Translations under genes and position numbers: made by a program | Assembly: GCF_009900745.1 (NCBI RefSeq) | Contig: NZ_WXVU01000008.1 | Location: 1-64,000, forward strand | DNA: 64,000 nt | Reading direction: 5' to 3' | Origin: Chryseobacterium sp. c4a | Lineage (GTDB): Bacteria > Bacteroidota > Bacteroidia > Flavobacteriales > Weeksellaceae | Shown: one piece after another, positions 35,136 through 42,924 of the stretch | How positions within the stretch are numbered: position 1 is the first letter of the stretch | Layout: each line of letters opens with the position of its first letter | Notes under the pieces: generated by a model | What the model was told of the DNA's origin: nothing | Databases searched by the model: none | Seen by the model: only the letters and a program-made list of their open reading frames with translations

Positions 35136-35897
35136 ATGAATTCAACCGAAACAAAAAAAATACGTTCAGTGTTTCATGTGAAACATAAGGAGTATATTAC
35201 CCCCCATTTTATAAGGGTTATTTTCAATATTAATGATAATCAAGCAGAAATGCTCACTAATGTAAAATCAGGTTCAAATAACAAAATATTTATCCCTACA
35301 AATGAGACAGATACCCAAGAAACCGTAAGAACTTATACCAACAGAAAAATTGATCTTGAAAACAGAGAACTGAGTATTGACTTTGTAGCACATGGAGACA
35401 ATGGCCCGGCATCCGCATGGGCATTAAAAGTGCAGGAAGGAGATTTTTTAGGGATAGGGATGAAAGAAAGTACCAGGCCTTTGGTTCCTGAAGCAGATTC
35501 TTATTTCTTGGTAGGTGATGCCACTGCCCTACCCGTTATCAGTGCCATTGTAGAACAACTTCCTGAAGGAGTAAATGTAAAAGTACTTATGGAAATCTTC
35601 GGAAAGGAAGATGAAATACTCTCCTGCTCTGCAGCCAATGTAGATATTGAATGGCTTTATAATGCAACACCTGAAAAAGGAAGCAAGCTTGCAGAGCTGG
35701 CTAAACAGTTTAAATTTCCAGAGAATGAGCAGAGAAAATACGTGTATGTGGCTGCAGAATATTCTACAGTAAAGGAACTTCGTGATTATTTTAAAGCAGA
35801 CCCTTCTCTTGAGCCTCGTGCTCTGCATGCTGTATCTTATTGGAAATCTGGCGAATCGGAAGATCAGGCTGGGTTGCATAAAAAACAATCATTATAA
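35136..35897 (+). CDS. Siderophore-interacting protein (flavin-dependent ferric reductase family)
   Basis: A 253-residue FAD-binding protein of the siderophore-interacting family, which reduces ferric-siderophore iron in the cytoplasm using NAD(P)H. The FAD motif RTYTNR is at 65-70, the phosphate-binding block GDNGPASAWALKVQEGD follows, then PVISAIVEQLP in the NAD(P)H part and the C-terminal SYWKSG. I choose the start at 35136 (MNSTETKKIR), 13 bases after the ribB stop; an ATG at 35109 inside ribB would add nine residues. It is translated with ribB. Tyr, Thr and Trp positions typical of active members are kept. Confidence 0.9.
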   Translation: MNSTETKKIRSVFHVKHKEYITPHFIRVIFNINDNQAEMLTNVKSGSNNKIFIPTNETDTQETVRTYTNRKIDLENRELSIDFVAHGDNGPASAWALKVQEGDFLGIGMKESTRPLVPEADSYFLVGDATALPVISAIVEQLPEGVNVKVLMEIFGKEDEILSCSAANVDIEWLYNATPEKGSKLAELAKQFKFPENEQRKYVYVAAEYSTVKELRDYFKADPSLEPRALHAVSYWKSGESEDQAGLHKKQSL

Positions 35898-35905
35898 GGT
35901 CGTTT

Positions 35906-35950
35906 TTTAACTCAGGTCAAAGTTTTCATTCCATGAATAGCGGAATTTTG
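35906..35950 (+). promoter_or_regulatory. Crp/Fnr-type site and promoter of the Usp-efflux-Crp operon
   Basis: TTAACTCAGGTCAA (35906-35919, one mismatch in the left arm) is centred 37.5 bases before the G of GAATTTTG (35943-35950). The downstream TCAAAGTTTT is shared with the other two sites. It is 24 bases before the ATG at 35974. Confidence 0.65.
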
Positions 35951-35973
35951 CAACATGATTTTAAATATAAACT

Positions 35974-36411
35974 ATGAACATTCAATCAATAGTCATCGCC
36001 TTGGATGAAAGTATTTTTTCTCCACGAATTGCTACCCGGGGGTTTGAACTAGCCGTCTTCTTTAATGCTACGGTAAAGCTGTTACTGGTAAGAAATAATA
36101 CAGCTATCCTCAATGCTTCATTAGCTAATACTTCTATAGAAAATGATGATACTATGGAAAGGCAAATGGGTAAAATAAAACAAATCACAGAAAAGTACAG
36201 CTTGGTGGAGCATTCAACGACAATACTCAATGGAGATCCTCAAGAACAGATCATTCAGTTTATGGCACACAACCTGGCAGATCTATTAATTGTGGGGACT
36301 CATGGAAGAACCGGGCTAGATCACCTCATCAGCGGCAGTACTGCAGAATATATCATCCGCCACTCTACTATTCCTGTATTGGTTCTTCCCTACAATCACG
36401 AAACACACTAA
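35974..36411 (+). CDS. Universal stress protein, single UspA domain
   Basis: A 145-residue cytoplasmic stress protein with one UspA alpha/beta domain. The ATP-binding motif G-x2-G-x9-G-S is complete (G108, G111, G121, S122, in VGTHGRTGLDHLISGST), so it should be of the ATP-binding type. It opens the Usp-TolC-EmrA-EmrB-SIP-like-Crp operon under a Crp/Fnr-type site. Usp proteins are often made under oxygen limitation or starvation, which fits a Fnr-like control, but here it is inference. Confidence 0.9.
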   Translation: MNIQSIVIALDESIFSPRIATRGFELAVFFNATVKLLLVRNNTAILNASLANTSIENDDTMERQMGKIKQITEKYSLVEHSTTILNGDPQEQIIQFMAHNLADLLIVGTHGRTGLDHLISGSTAEYIIRHSTIPVLVLPYNHETH

Positions 36412-36448
36412 ATCTTATTCATAATAACTAATCTCATAAGCAAGCAAA

Positions 36449-36463
36449 CCGCCTGCCTGGCGG
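36449..36463 (+). repeat. GC-rich palindrome between usp and tolC-like genes
   Basis: CCGCC-TGCCT-GGCGG forms a short stable hairpin in an A+T-rich gap of 71 bases inside the operon. It could be a stability or processing element that separates usp expression from the efflux genes. No T tract follows, so it is not a standard terminator. Confidence 0.45.
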
Positions 36464-36482
36464 AGCTATGCCTTAAAAACAA

Positions 36483-37823
36483 ATGAAAACATTAATTAAT
36501 AAAATTCTCTGGAAACCACTCCTGCTATGTATAGCCACAAGTATGAGTATTCCCGGTATTTACGCACAAACTCGTTTATTAACCTTAAATCAAACGGTAG
36601 AAATGGCTCTTTCCAACAGTAATGCTCTCAAATTGAAACGAACATCTGTAGATCTTGCCATCAATAAATATCACCAGGCAAAAGATCAGTCTCTTCCTAC
36701 GGGAAGCGTCAGCGGAACATTTTCTCACACTGAAAATATCGCTAACCATATTAAATTGGGATCTCTTGACTGGATCCTTCCTAAAAGAGCCGAATCTTAT
36801 GTAGGAAATGCTTCACTCAATGAAACTATTTTCAATGGTTTTAAACTGAAGTATGCAAGACAGTCCACACTCCTCCTTTCTGAAATTGCGAAAACGAATG
36901 TTACTCTTACTGAGGATGAGGTGATTTACACTGCTGTACAAATGTATTTTGAACTGTACAAAATTTCTCAAAGCCAAAAAATTGTACAACAAAATCTAGC
37001 CGCAGTAGATACCCTTATCCAACAAGCGGAACAGTTTTACCGCCATGGCATTGTTACTAAAAATGATGTCCTTCGATTTAAACTTCAAAGATCCGGAATA
37101 GAGATCACTGCCTCAGACCTTGAGGCCAACCGCAAAATTGTATGCTATAATATGAATGTCCTGCTTGGACTTCCGGACAATCTTGACTTACAGACTGATT
37201 CGGTGCTTTTAAAAGAAGAAACACCTTTTTCTTTGGAAGAATATCTGAATATGGCTTTCTCTCAAAGAAAAGAATTGGAACAAAATACCCTGCAATCTAA
37301 AGTTCACGATTTTTCATTTAAGACTCTGAAAGCTGATGAACTTCCCAAATTATCCGTAGGTACAGGGATAGGGTACAACCATGCAGGTTCTACTTTTATT
37401 CCTTCTAATGGAACTTTTATCGCTCCTTTTTCTTTGGGTGCAACCGTTTCATGGGATTTTTCCACCTTATGGATGAATAAAAATAAATTATCTGAAGTTG
37501 AAATCAATAAAAAACATACTTCAATAGAAAAGAATATCTGGACAGACAAAATCCGCACTGAAGTCAATCAGGCTTATCAACTGTATGTCAGATCCTTAAA
37601 CAAAGTTAATCTTCTCCACTCCTCTATCGAGGAAGCTACAGAAAATGACCGTATGCAGGCAGACCGTTACAAAAACAATGTCACCACTGTTACAGACCGT
37701 ATTGATGCAGATGCTAAACTTTATCAAGCTCTTACCGATTTAGAAATTGCGCGTGCTGAAGCTTCTGTAGCATGGTATAACCTTCTGAAAGTTTCAGGAA
37801 AAATTTCAACGATTACTCAATAA
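36483..37823 (+). CDS. TolC-family outer-membrane efflux protein
   Basis: A 446-residue TolC-type channel with a signal peptide (about 1-29, IYA|QTR). The repeat structure of two similar halves is seen in the helical segments MYFELYKISQSQKIVQQNLA and VNQAYQLYVRSLNKVNLL, and barrel strands carry GTGIGYNHAG and LGATVSWDFSTLW. It is not a lipoprotein, unlike the OprM-like gene at 48844. It precedes emrA- and emrB-like genes by 26 bases and so completes a tripartite pump that spans both membranes. Confidence 0.9.
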   Translation: MKTLINKILWKPLLLCIATSMSIPGIYAQTRLLTLNQTVEMALSNSNALKLKRTSVDLAINKYHQAKDQSLPTGSVSGTFSHTENIANHIKLGSLDWILPKRAESYVGNASLNETIFNGFKLKYARQSTLLLSEIAKTNVTLTEDEVIYTAVQMYFELYKISQSQKIVQQNLAAVDTLIQQAEQFYRHGIVTKNDVLRFKLQRSGIEITASDLEANRKIVCYNMNVLLGLPDNLDLQTDSVLLKEETPFSLEEYLNMAFSQRKELEQNTLQSKVHDFSFKTLKADELPKLSVGTGIGYNHAGSTFIPSNGTFIAPFSLGATVSWDFSTLWMNKNKLSEVEINKKHTSIEKNIWTDKIRTEVNQAYQLYVRSLNKVNLLHSSIEEATENDRMQADRYKNNVTTVTDRIDADAKLYQALTDLEIARAEASVAWYNLLKVSGKISTITQ

Positions 37824-37849
37824 TAACAACTATTAATACTAACAATACT

Positions 37850-38890
37850 ATGGAAGCTACGTCTTCAAAACAAAAAAAATACATCGTTCCCGTCATCCTT
37901 CTGATCGTGATTGTTGCAGGAAGTATTTTTGGAATTAAACAATATTTTTACCACCAAAGCCATGAAGATACAGATGATGCCCAAATAGACGGTGACCTCA
38001 GCGCTGTAGTCACTCGTGTTGGCGGCTACATCGACTCTATTGGATTTGAGGACAATCAACGAGTAAGCAAGGGGCAGGTTTTGGTCAAATTAGAAGATCA
38101 TGAATACCGTCTGAAACTGGAACAGGCTATTGCAGCTCAGAAAACTGCAGGTTCAAAAATAGGAGTTTCAAAGACTCAGGTTTCAACAACTCATTCTGCA
38201 TCATTGGGATATAAAGCTAAAGTAGATGAGGCAAAAGCTAAATTATGGCAGGCTAACCAGGATTATGATCGTTATGCAGCTTTGATTAAAAATGGATCTA
38301 TTCCGCAACAAACTTTCGACAAAGCCAAAGCAGACCGTCAAATTGCTGAAGCGGCTCTACAATCTGCCGAAGAACAATACAAAACAGCCGTTGCTCAGAT
38401 TGGAAACAGCCAATCTGAATTGATTGTAACAAACACTGCCACAGGCCAACAACAGGTTGATGTAGATTATGCTAAACTACTTCTCTCCTACACTACCATT
38501 AAAGCACCTGTTTCAGGAATTGTAACAAAGCGTCGGGTACAAATGGGACAATTGCTTCAAGCCGGGCAAACTTTATTTGCTGTTGTGGATGAAAACAATC
38601 TTTATGTAACAGCCAATTTTAAAGAAACACAAATGCAACACATTCGTGCAGGGCAAAAGGCTGAAATTATTGTGGATGCCTATCCTAATGAACCTATACA
38701 AGGAGTTGTACACAATTTTGCAGGAACTACAGGAGCCAAAATGTCTCTGCTACCTCCTGATAATGCGACAGGTAACTTCGTAAAGGTGGTACAACGTATT
38801 CCTGTGAAAATAAAAATAACCGCTACTCCAGAACTGCTTAAAAAGATTCGTCCGGGGATGAATGTGGAGGTAAGTGTATTAACTAAATAA
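37850..38890 (+). CDS. HlyD/EmrA-type periplasmic adaptor
   Basis: A 346-residue membrane-fusion protein with one N-terminal transmembrane helix (about 11-27, IVPVILLIVIVAGSIFGIK). The EmrA signature DTDDAQIDGDLSAVVTRVGG follows at about 40, with VRVKLEDHEY-like biotinyl-lipoyl sequence, a coiled-coil hairpin (100-195) and the strand TTIKAPVSGIVTKRRV. The end is HlyD-like. It should couple the inner-membrane EmrB-like transporter to the TolC-like channel. The gap to the next gene is six bases. Confidence 0.92.
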   Translation: MEATSSKQKKYIVPVILLIVIVAGSIFGIKQYFYHQSHEDTDDAQIDGDLSAVVTRVGGYIDSIGFEDNQRVSKGQVLVKLEDHEYRLKLEQAIAAQKTAGSKIGVSKTQVSTTHSASLGYKAKVDEAKAKLWQANQDYDRYAALIKNGSIPQQTFDKAKADRQIAEAALQSAEEQYKTAVAQIGNSQSELIVTNTATGQQQVDVDYAKLLLSYTTIKAPVSGIVTKRRVQMGQLLQAGQTLFAVVDENNLYVTANFKETQMQHIRAGQKAEIIVDAYPNEPIQGVVHNFAGTTGAKMSLLPPDNATGNFVKVVQRIPVKIKITATPELLKKIRPGMNVEVSVLTK

Positions 38891-38896
38891 CTCAAC

Positions 38897-40450
38897 ATGA
38901 TGGCTGAGAAAGGATTTAGAAAATGGGTGATCACGTTTACGATGGTACTGTCATGTATGCTTGAATTTTTAGATACCACCATTGTGAACGTTGCGATCCC
39001 TCATATTCAAGGAAATATGGGTGCCATATTAGAAGATGTTGCCTGGGTTTCTACTGGTTATGCTGTTGCCAATGTCATTATTTTGCCCATGTCCGGATGG
39101 CTGGGAAGCCGATTTGGAAGAAAGAATTATTTTCTGTTTTCCATTATTCTTTTTACCATTGCATCCATGCTTTGCGGAAACTCGCATACCCTGGTAGAAC
39201 TGGTGGCTTTCAGAATTTTACAAGGATTAGCCGGCGGAGGTTTAATTTCTACTGCACAGGCTATTTTATTAGAAACCTGGCCGCCTGAAGAGAGAGGTAC
39301 TGCAACCGCCATATTCGGTTTTGGTGCAGTGGTAGGGCCTACAGTGGCTCCTGCATTAGGAGGATATCTTACGGATCATTTATCATGGCCGTGGGTATTT
39401 TATATCAATCTTCCTTTGGGAATTTTAGCGGCTATTCTTACCTATCAGTACGTGAGAGCAACGCCTAAGGAAAGTACGGGGAAACCTGTCGACTGGTGGG
39501 GAATTCTGTTGCTGACTATTGCTGTAGGAAGTTTACAGACTGTCCTTGAAAAAGGAGAAGAAAAAGACTGGTTTGCCACCAATTATATCACAGTCCTTTG
39601 TGTGACTTCAGTAATTGGGATTTTATTATTCATCTGGCGGGAAACAACGACGGAGCATCCTGTTGTAAATCTTAAATTATTCAGGTACAGAAGTTTTTCT
39701 GCCGGAATGGTTACCTCATTTCTTTTTGGAATAGGATTATATGGATCGGTATTTATATTTCCTCAGTTTTGCCAGAGTTTATTAGGTTTTTCAGCACAAC
39801 AAACAGGATTTTTATTGCTTCCCGGCCAGATCTTTACAATTGCACTGATGCCAACCGTAGGAAAACTATTGAAAAAAGGAGTTCCACCACAGCTTTTTGT
39901 AATTGCCGGATTCCTTTGCTTCTTTATATTCCCGATGATTATGAGCAAAGCAACATTAGCTTCCGGAAATACAGATTTCTACTTTCCACTTTATTTTAGA
40001 GGAATCGGAATTGGGCTTTTATTTGTTCCACTGATTACATTAGCAATTAAAGACCTAAAGGGGCCGGAAATCGGTCAGGGAGCAGGATTATACAATATGA
40101 TGCGTCAACTGGGAGGTTCTTTTGGAATTGCAGGACTCGCAACCACAGTGCATATTGGGAAAGGACAACATAGAAATTATCTACTGGAAAACATCAATGA
40201 ATATGGTTCTCCTTATTGGGAAAGAACACAGGATTATATTTCAAGCTTCATGGGTAAAGGTTTTTCTCATTCTGATGCTTCTGAAATGGCTTTACATGCT
40301 ATAGATAAAATCATCAATAAGCAGGCGATGCTAATGGGATTCACAGATGCTTACCAATATCTTGGGATTGCCATGCTTTGCTGTATTCCGTTTGTACTGC
40401 TTCAAGGATTTAAAAAGAAAAAAACAGAAATCCCTGCAGATGCTCATTAA
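38897..40450 (+). CDS. DHA2-family MFS drug exporter (EmrB-type)
   Basis: A 517-residue inner-membrane proton antiporter with 14 predicted spans. DHA2 features are visible: LEFLDTTIVNVAIPHIQGN in the first span, GSRFGRKNYFL in loop 2-3, ILQGLAGGGLISTAQAILLE, and motif C-like GFGAVVGPTVAPALGGYL. With the preceding genes it should expel hydrophobic toxins or drugs directly out of the cell. The next gene starts 42 bases after its stop. Substrate range cannot be predicted, but its position in a Crp/Fnr-controlled unit with redox proteins suggests a flavin- or siderophore-linked or quinone-like cargo. Confidence 0.92.
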   Translation: MMAEKGFRKWVITFTMVLSCMLEFLDTTIVNVAIPHIQGNMGAILEDVAWVSTGYAVANVIILPMSGWLGSRFGRKNYFLFSIILFTIASMLCGNSHTLVELVAFRILQGLAGGGLISTAQAILLETWPPEERGTATAIFGFGAVVGPTVAPALGGYLTDHLSWPWVFYINLPLGILAAILTYQYVRATPKESTGKPVDWWGILLLTIAVGSLQTVLEKGEEKDWFATNYITVLCVTSVIGILLFIWRETTTEHPVVNLKLFRYRSFSAGMVTSFLFGIGLYGSVFIFPQFCQSLLGFSAQQTGFLLLPGQIFTIALMPTVGKLLKKGVPPQLFVIAGFLCFFIFPMIMSKATLASGNTDFYFPLYFRGIGIGLLFVPLITLAIKDLKGPEIGQGAGLYNMMRQLGGSFGIAGLATTVHIGKGQHRNYLLENINEYGSPYWERTQDYISSFMGKGFSHSDASEMALHAIDKIINKQAMLMGFTDAYQYLGIAMLCCIPFVLLQGFKKKKTEIPADAH

Positions 40451-40492
40451 TATTTGATTTTAAAACAATACTCACTCCAAAATGGTCACAAA

Positions 40493-41176
40493 ATGAAATC
40501 AGAATTAACTAATATCAACAGTGGTGAGATTATTTCTTCAAAAAAACTCACCTCTACAGCATGGCATATTAAGCTCAAAGTCCCTTTTTATATAGAATTG
40601 GATATGGATAGAAATCCGGGATACATTTTTCCTTTATTAACCGGAGATGAGGAGCAGGAAAATACCCTACTCATCAGATCTACTTTATGGAATTATGATG
40701 TGGTACGCAACACTGTAGAAATTATCATTTATGAGCGGAAAGGCAATGAAGAATGGCTTGAAAATTTGTCATCAGGGCAGATGATCCGGTATTTGGATCC
40801 TGAAGAAATCATTATTCAGGGGTTGAATGCAGATAATTTTTACCTTATTGGTAATACTGATGCACAGGCATTTTTTTATCAATTCAACAGAAGTCTTCCC
40901 TTTACCAATACGGTAAACAGCTTTATCTATAGTAAAAATACAGGGGAATTTTTCCCGGATATTGATGGAAGCTACCCGCTCAACTATCACATTATTTATC
41001 CTTTCAGTCCCGAGCGGGTACTTCATCTTTTCAAAAAGAGTCTTATTCGAGAGAATGAAAGCTTTATCATCCTGCTTTTTTGTGAACATGAAGTTAATAT
41101 GCTGTTTTCACAGTATTTTAAAAAGGAATGGGGAGCTGCTGAACACCAGATCAGAATTGCAAATTATAATCACTAA
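40493..41176 (+). CDS. Divergent siderophore-interacting-like protein, probably without normal FAD motif
   Basis: A 227-residue protein; the start at 40493 (MKSELTNINSGE) is chosen over an upstream TTG. It aligns in order with the siderophore-interacting protein encoded at 35136: a first beta barrel (AWHIKLKVPFY), a segment matching the FAD-binding strand (LLIRSTLWNYDVVRNTVEII), an insertion, then NFYLIGNTDAQAFFYQFNRS in place of SYFLVGDATALPVISAI. The FAD motif R-x-Y-S/T is changed to R62-S-T-L, and the DNGPAS block is missing. It may have lost flavin binding. It is placed between the pump and the regulator, so a sensory or chaperone role is possible. The homology is my own pattern call. Confidence 0.65.
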   Translation: MKSELTNINSGEIISSKKLTSTAWHIKLKVPFYIELDMDRNPGYIFPLLTGDEEQENTLLIRSTLWNYDVVRNTVEIIIYERKGNEEWLENLSSGQMIRYLDPEEIIIQGLNADNFYLIGNTDAQAFFYQFNRSLPFTNTVNSFIYSKNTGEFFPDIDGSYPLNYHIIYPFSPERVLHLFKKSLIRENESFIILLFCEHEVNMLFSQYFKKEWGAAEHQIRIANYNH

Positions 41177-41186
41177 TACTTCTATC

Positions 41187-41762
41187 ATGTATTCATTATT
41201 GGCTGAAAAAATTTCTCAAGTCACATCAATTGATGAAGAAGGGATGGAAACTGTTCTGTCTTACTTTAAGGACTTCAAGATCAAAAAAGAAGAAATTCTT
41301 CTGAATGAAAAGGAACATTCTTCCAGGATATATTTTGTAGTAAAAGGATGCCTCAGAATTTATTTTTTACAAGCTGATGGTACTGAGGCTACAAGATATA
41401 TTGCTTTTGAGAATAATTTTGCCAGTAATCTTGTGGGATTAATTACGGGTGAAGGCTCTGAAGAATATATCCAGGCACTGGAAAGTACAGAGTTACTTTA
41501 TATTTATTTCAGGGACTTTCAAAGTCTTCTAAGCAGGGTTCCGGGATGGGAAAAGTTTTATATCTATTACCTCGAAAATGCTTATGTCAATAATACCCGT
41601 CATTTGATGAGCTTCTTAACAATGGATGCCACAGAGAGATATAAACATCTTCTGGAACAGAATCCGGCTGTAGTACAAAGGCTTTCTAACAGAATGGTGG
41701 CTAATTATCTGGGAATATCACAGGAATCTCTGAGTAGGCTGAAAGGAAGACTCTACAAATAA
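41187..41762 (+). CDS. Crp/Fnr family transcriptional regulator
   Basis: A 191-residue regulator with an N-terminal cyclic-nucleotide-binding-like barrel (about 20-115) and a C-terminal helix-turn-helix (about 165-190). The start is at 41187 (MYSLLAEKIS), ten bases after the preceding stop; longer frames run through that gene. The recognition helix QESLSRLKGRL shows E180-x-x-S183-R184, the pattern by which Fnr reads TTGA half-sites. Only one cysteine (C55) is present, so no oxygen-sensing 4Fe-4S cluster like that of E. coli Fnr is expected, and the ligand is unknown. As last gene of the operon it probably regulates that operon and the two neighbouring units. Confidence 0.88.
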   Translation: MYSLLAEKISQVTSIDEEGMETVLSYFKDFKIKKEEILLNEKEHSSRIYFVVKGCLRIYFLQADGTEATRYIAFENNFASNLVGLITGEGSEEYIQALESTELLYIYFRDFQSLLSRVPGWEKFYIYYLENAYVNNTRHLMSFLTMDATERYKHLLEQNPAVVQRLSNRMVANYLGISQESLSRLKGRLYK

Positions 41763-41791
41763 CAATAACCAACTAACATCTTTATTTTTTT

Positions 41792-41820
41792 TACCAGGTT
41801 CATGATTGGGCCTGGTTTTG
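41792..41820 (+). terminator. Terminator of the Usp-efflux-Crp operon
   Basis: ACCAGGTTC pairs with GGGCCTGGT (two G-T pairs) around ATGATT and is followed by TTTTG. It lies 30 bases after the regulator's stop codon. Confidence 0.7.
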
Positions 41821-41841
41821 TGTATCAATATAAACCGGTAC

Positions 41842-41877
41842 AAAATAAAATCGGCACAAAACAGATTGTGCCGATTT
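41842..41877 (-). terminator. Terminator of the T9SS-cargo gene
   Basis: AAATCGGCACAA and TTGTGCCGATTT pair around AACAGA; the minus strand continues TTTTATTTTG. It lies 40 bases beyond the gene ending at 41917. Confidence 0.8.
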
Positions 41878-41916
41878 AACCACTATTAAAAACTAACGAA
41901 AAGATTATTTAATCCT

Positions 41917-42879
41917 TTATTTTTTTATAAATTTATTTCTATAGACCTCTCCCTTAGTGCTTTTGGAAACAATGATATAGTTTCCAGGTACTAAATGGCT
42001 TACATCAATTCCCTGCTTGTACTGATGATCATTTTTCTTTAGAACTAATTTTCCTGACATATCCATGATTGTTATCTCATTATATTGTTCTGATTCTTTT
42101 CCAATATAAAGGAACTGTGTGGTAGGATTCGGGTATATATTTAATTTATTTTCTTTTTGTTTTACTTCTCCTGTTCCTAGTCCCCCACAAAATTCCCAGT
42201 TATCATATTGAAGCTCTACAAAAGTAAATGGGTCTAACATTTGGCACTGAGTAGGGCAATATTCTGTGCAGGCATAAAATCCATATACGCCAGGCTGAGA
42301 AGTAGTATAGCTATCTCCAGTCACATTAGGAATCACACAAGGATCTCCGGTAAAGGGTGCTGTGGTCGTGGGAACACATTTAAACCATGTATGAGGCCCA
42401 TACACCACAGGAAATACATCATCAAATTTTACAGGTGCTTCCGTGCATACATGTACAACTCCACCATCTACAATTTCATAAGTTCCCGGAAGAAACGTAG
42501 ACATCATTGCCGGAAGGCCATAAACATATCCATCTGCCATCACTGCCGGACTTTCTGCCGTGCAATCTCCTTCGGTAACTGCTACTTTAAAATAATACAA
42601 CTGGTCATTTCCATTGATGGTTAGCTGCTGAGCTGTAGCTCCTGGTATTGCTACCCAGGGGTTGTTATTAGGAGTCTGCCAAGTCCATTCCTGTTTATAC
42701 CATTGATAAGAAGAATACGTTTGCGTAGTGGAAAGGATCTCATCCTCCGTATCACAGAACAGTATCTTATCCGCAAATATAGCTCCTAATCTAGGGCTGG
42801 TAATGGTAGGGTTACATTGTGCTCTTACCATCAGAAGGTTGAATAATAAAAATGTTAAAAAAATCAGTTTTGTTTTCAT
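41917..42879 (-). CDS. Secreted protein with T9SS type A sorting domain
   Basis: A 320-residue protein exported to the cell surface or medium by the type IX secretion system. The start at 42879 (MKTKLIFLTF) gives a normal signal peptide cut near VRA|QCNP. The middle contains immunoglobulin-like strands with cysteines and PGxY patterns (YSSYQWYKQEWTW, PGVYGFYACTEYCPTQC). The last 75 residues form the type A sorting domain: KLNIYPNPTTQFLYI, ITIMDMSGKLVLKK and VPGNYIIVSKSTKGEVYRNK. Ligand and activity are unknown. It lies 45 bases after the sigma-linked gene at 42925 and may belong to that operon. Confidence 0.88.
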   Translation of the reverse strand: MKTKLIFLTFLLFNLLMVRAQCNPTITSPRLGAIFADKILFCDTEDEILSTTQTYSSYQWYKQEWTWQTPNNNPWVAIPGATAQQLTINGNDQLYYFKVAVTEGDCTAESPAVMADGYVYGLPAMMSTFLPGTYEIVDGGVVHVCTEAPVKFDDVFPVVYGPHTWFKCVPTTTAPFTGDPCVIPNVTGDSYTTSQPGVYGFYACTEYCPTQCQMLDPFTFVELQYDNWEFCGGLGTGEVKQKENKLNIYPNPTTQFLYIGKESEQYNEITIMDMSGKLVLKKNDHQYKQGIDVSHLVPGNYIIVSKSTKGEVYRNKFIKK

Positions 42880-42924
42880 ATATATTGACATTTAAGGTTG
42901 ATTTCTATTTTAAAAATCTCAGCA

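Noticed and set aside
40962..41186. Longer N-terminus of the Crp/Fnr regulator
   Set aside because: It overlaps the preceding gene by more than 200 bases and adds residues unlike the family.
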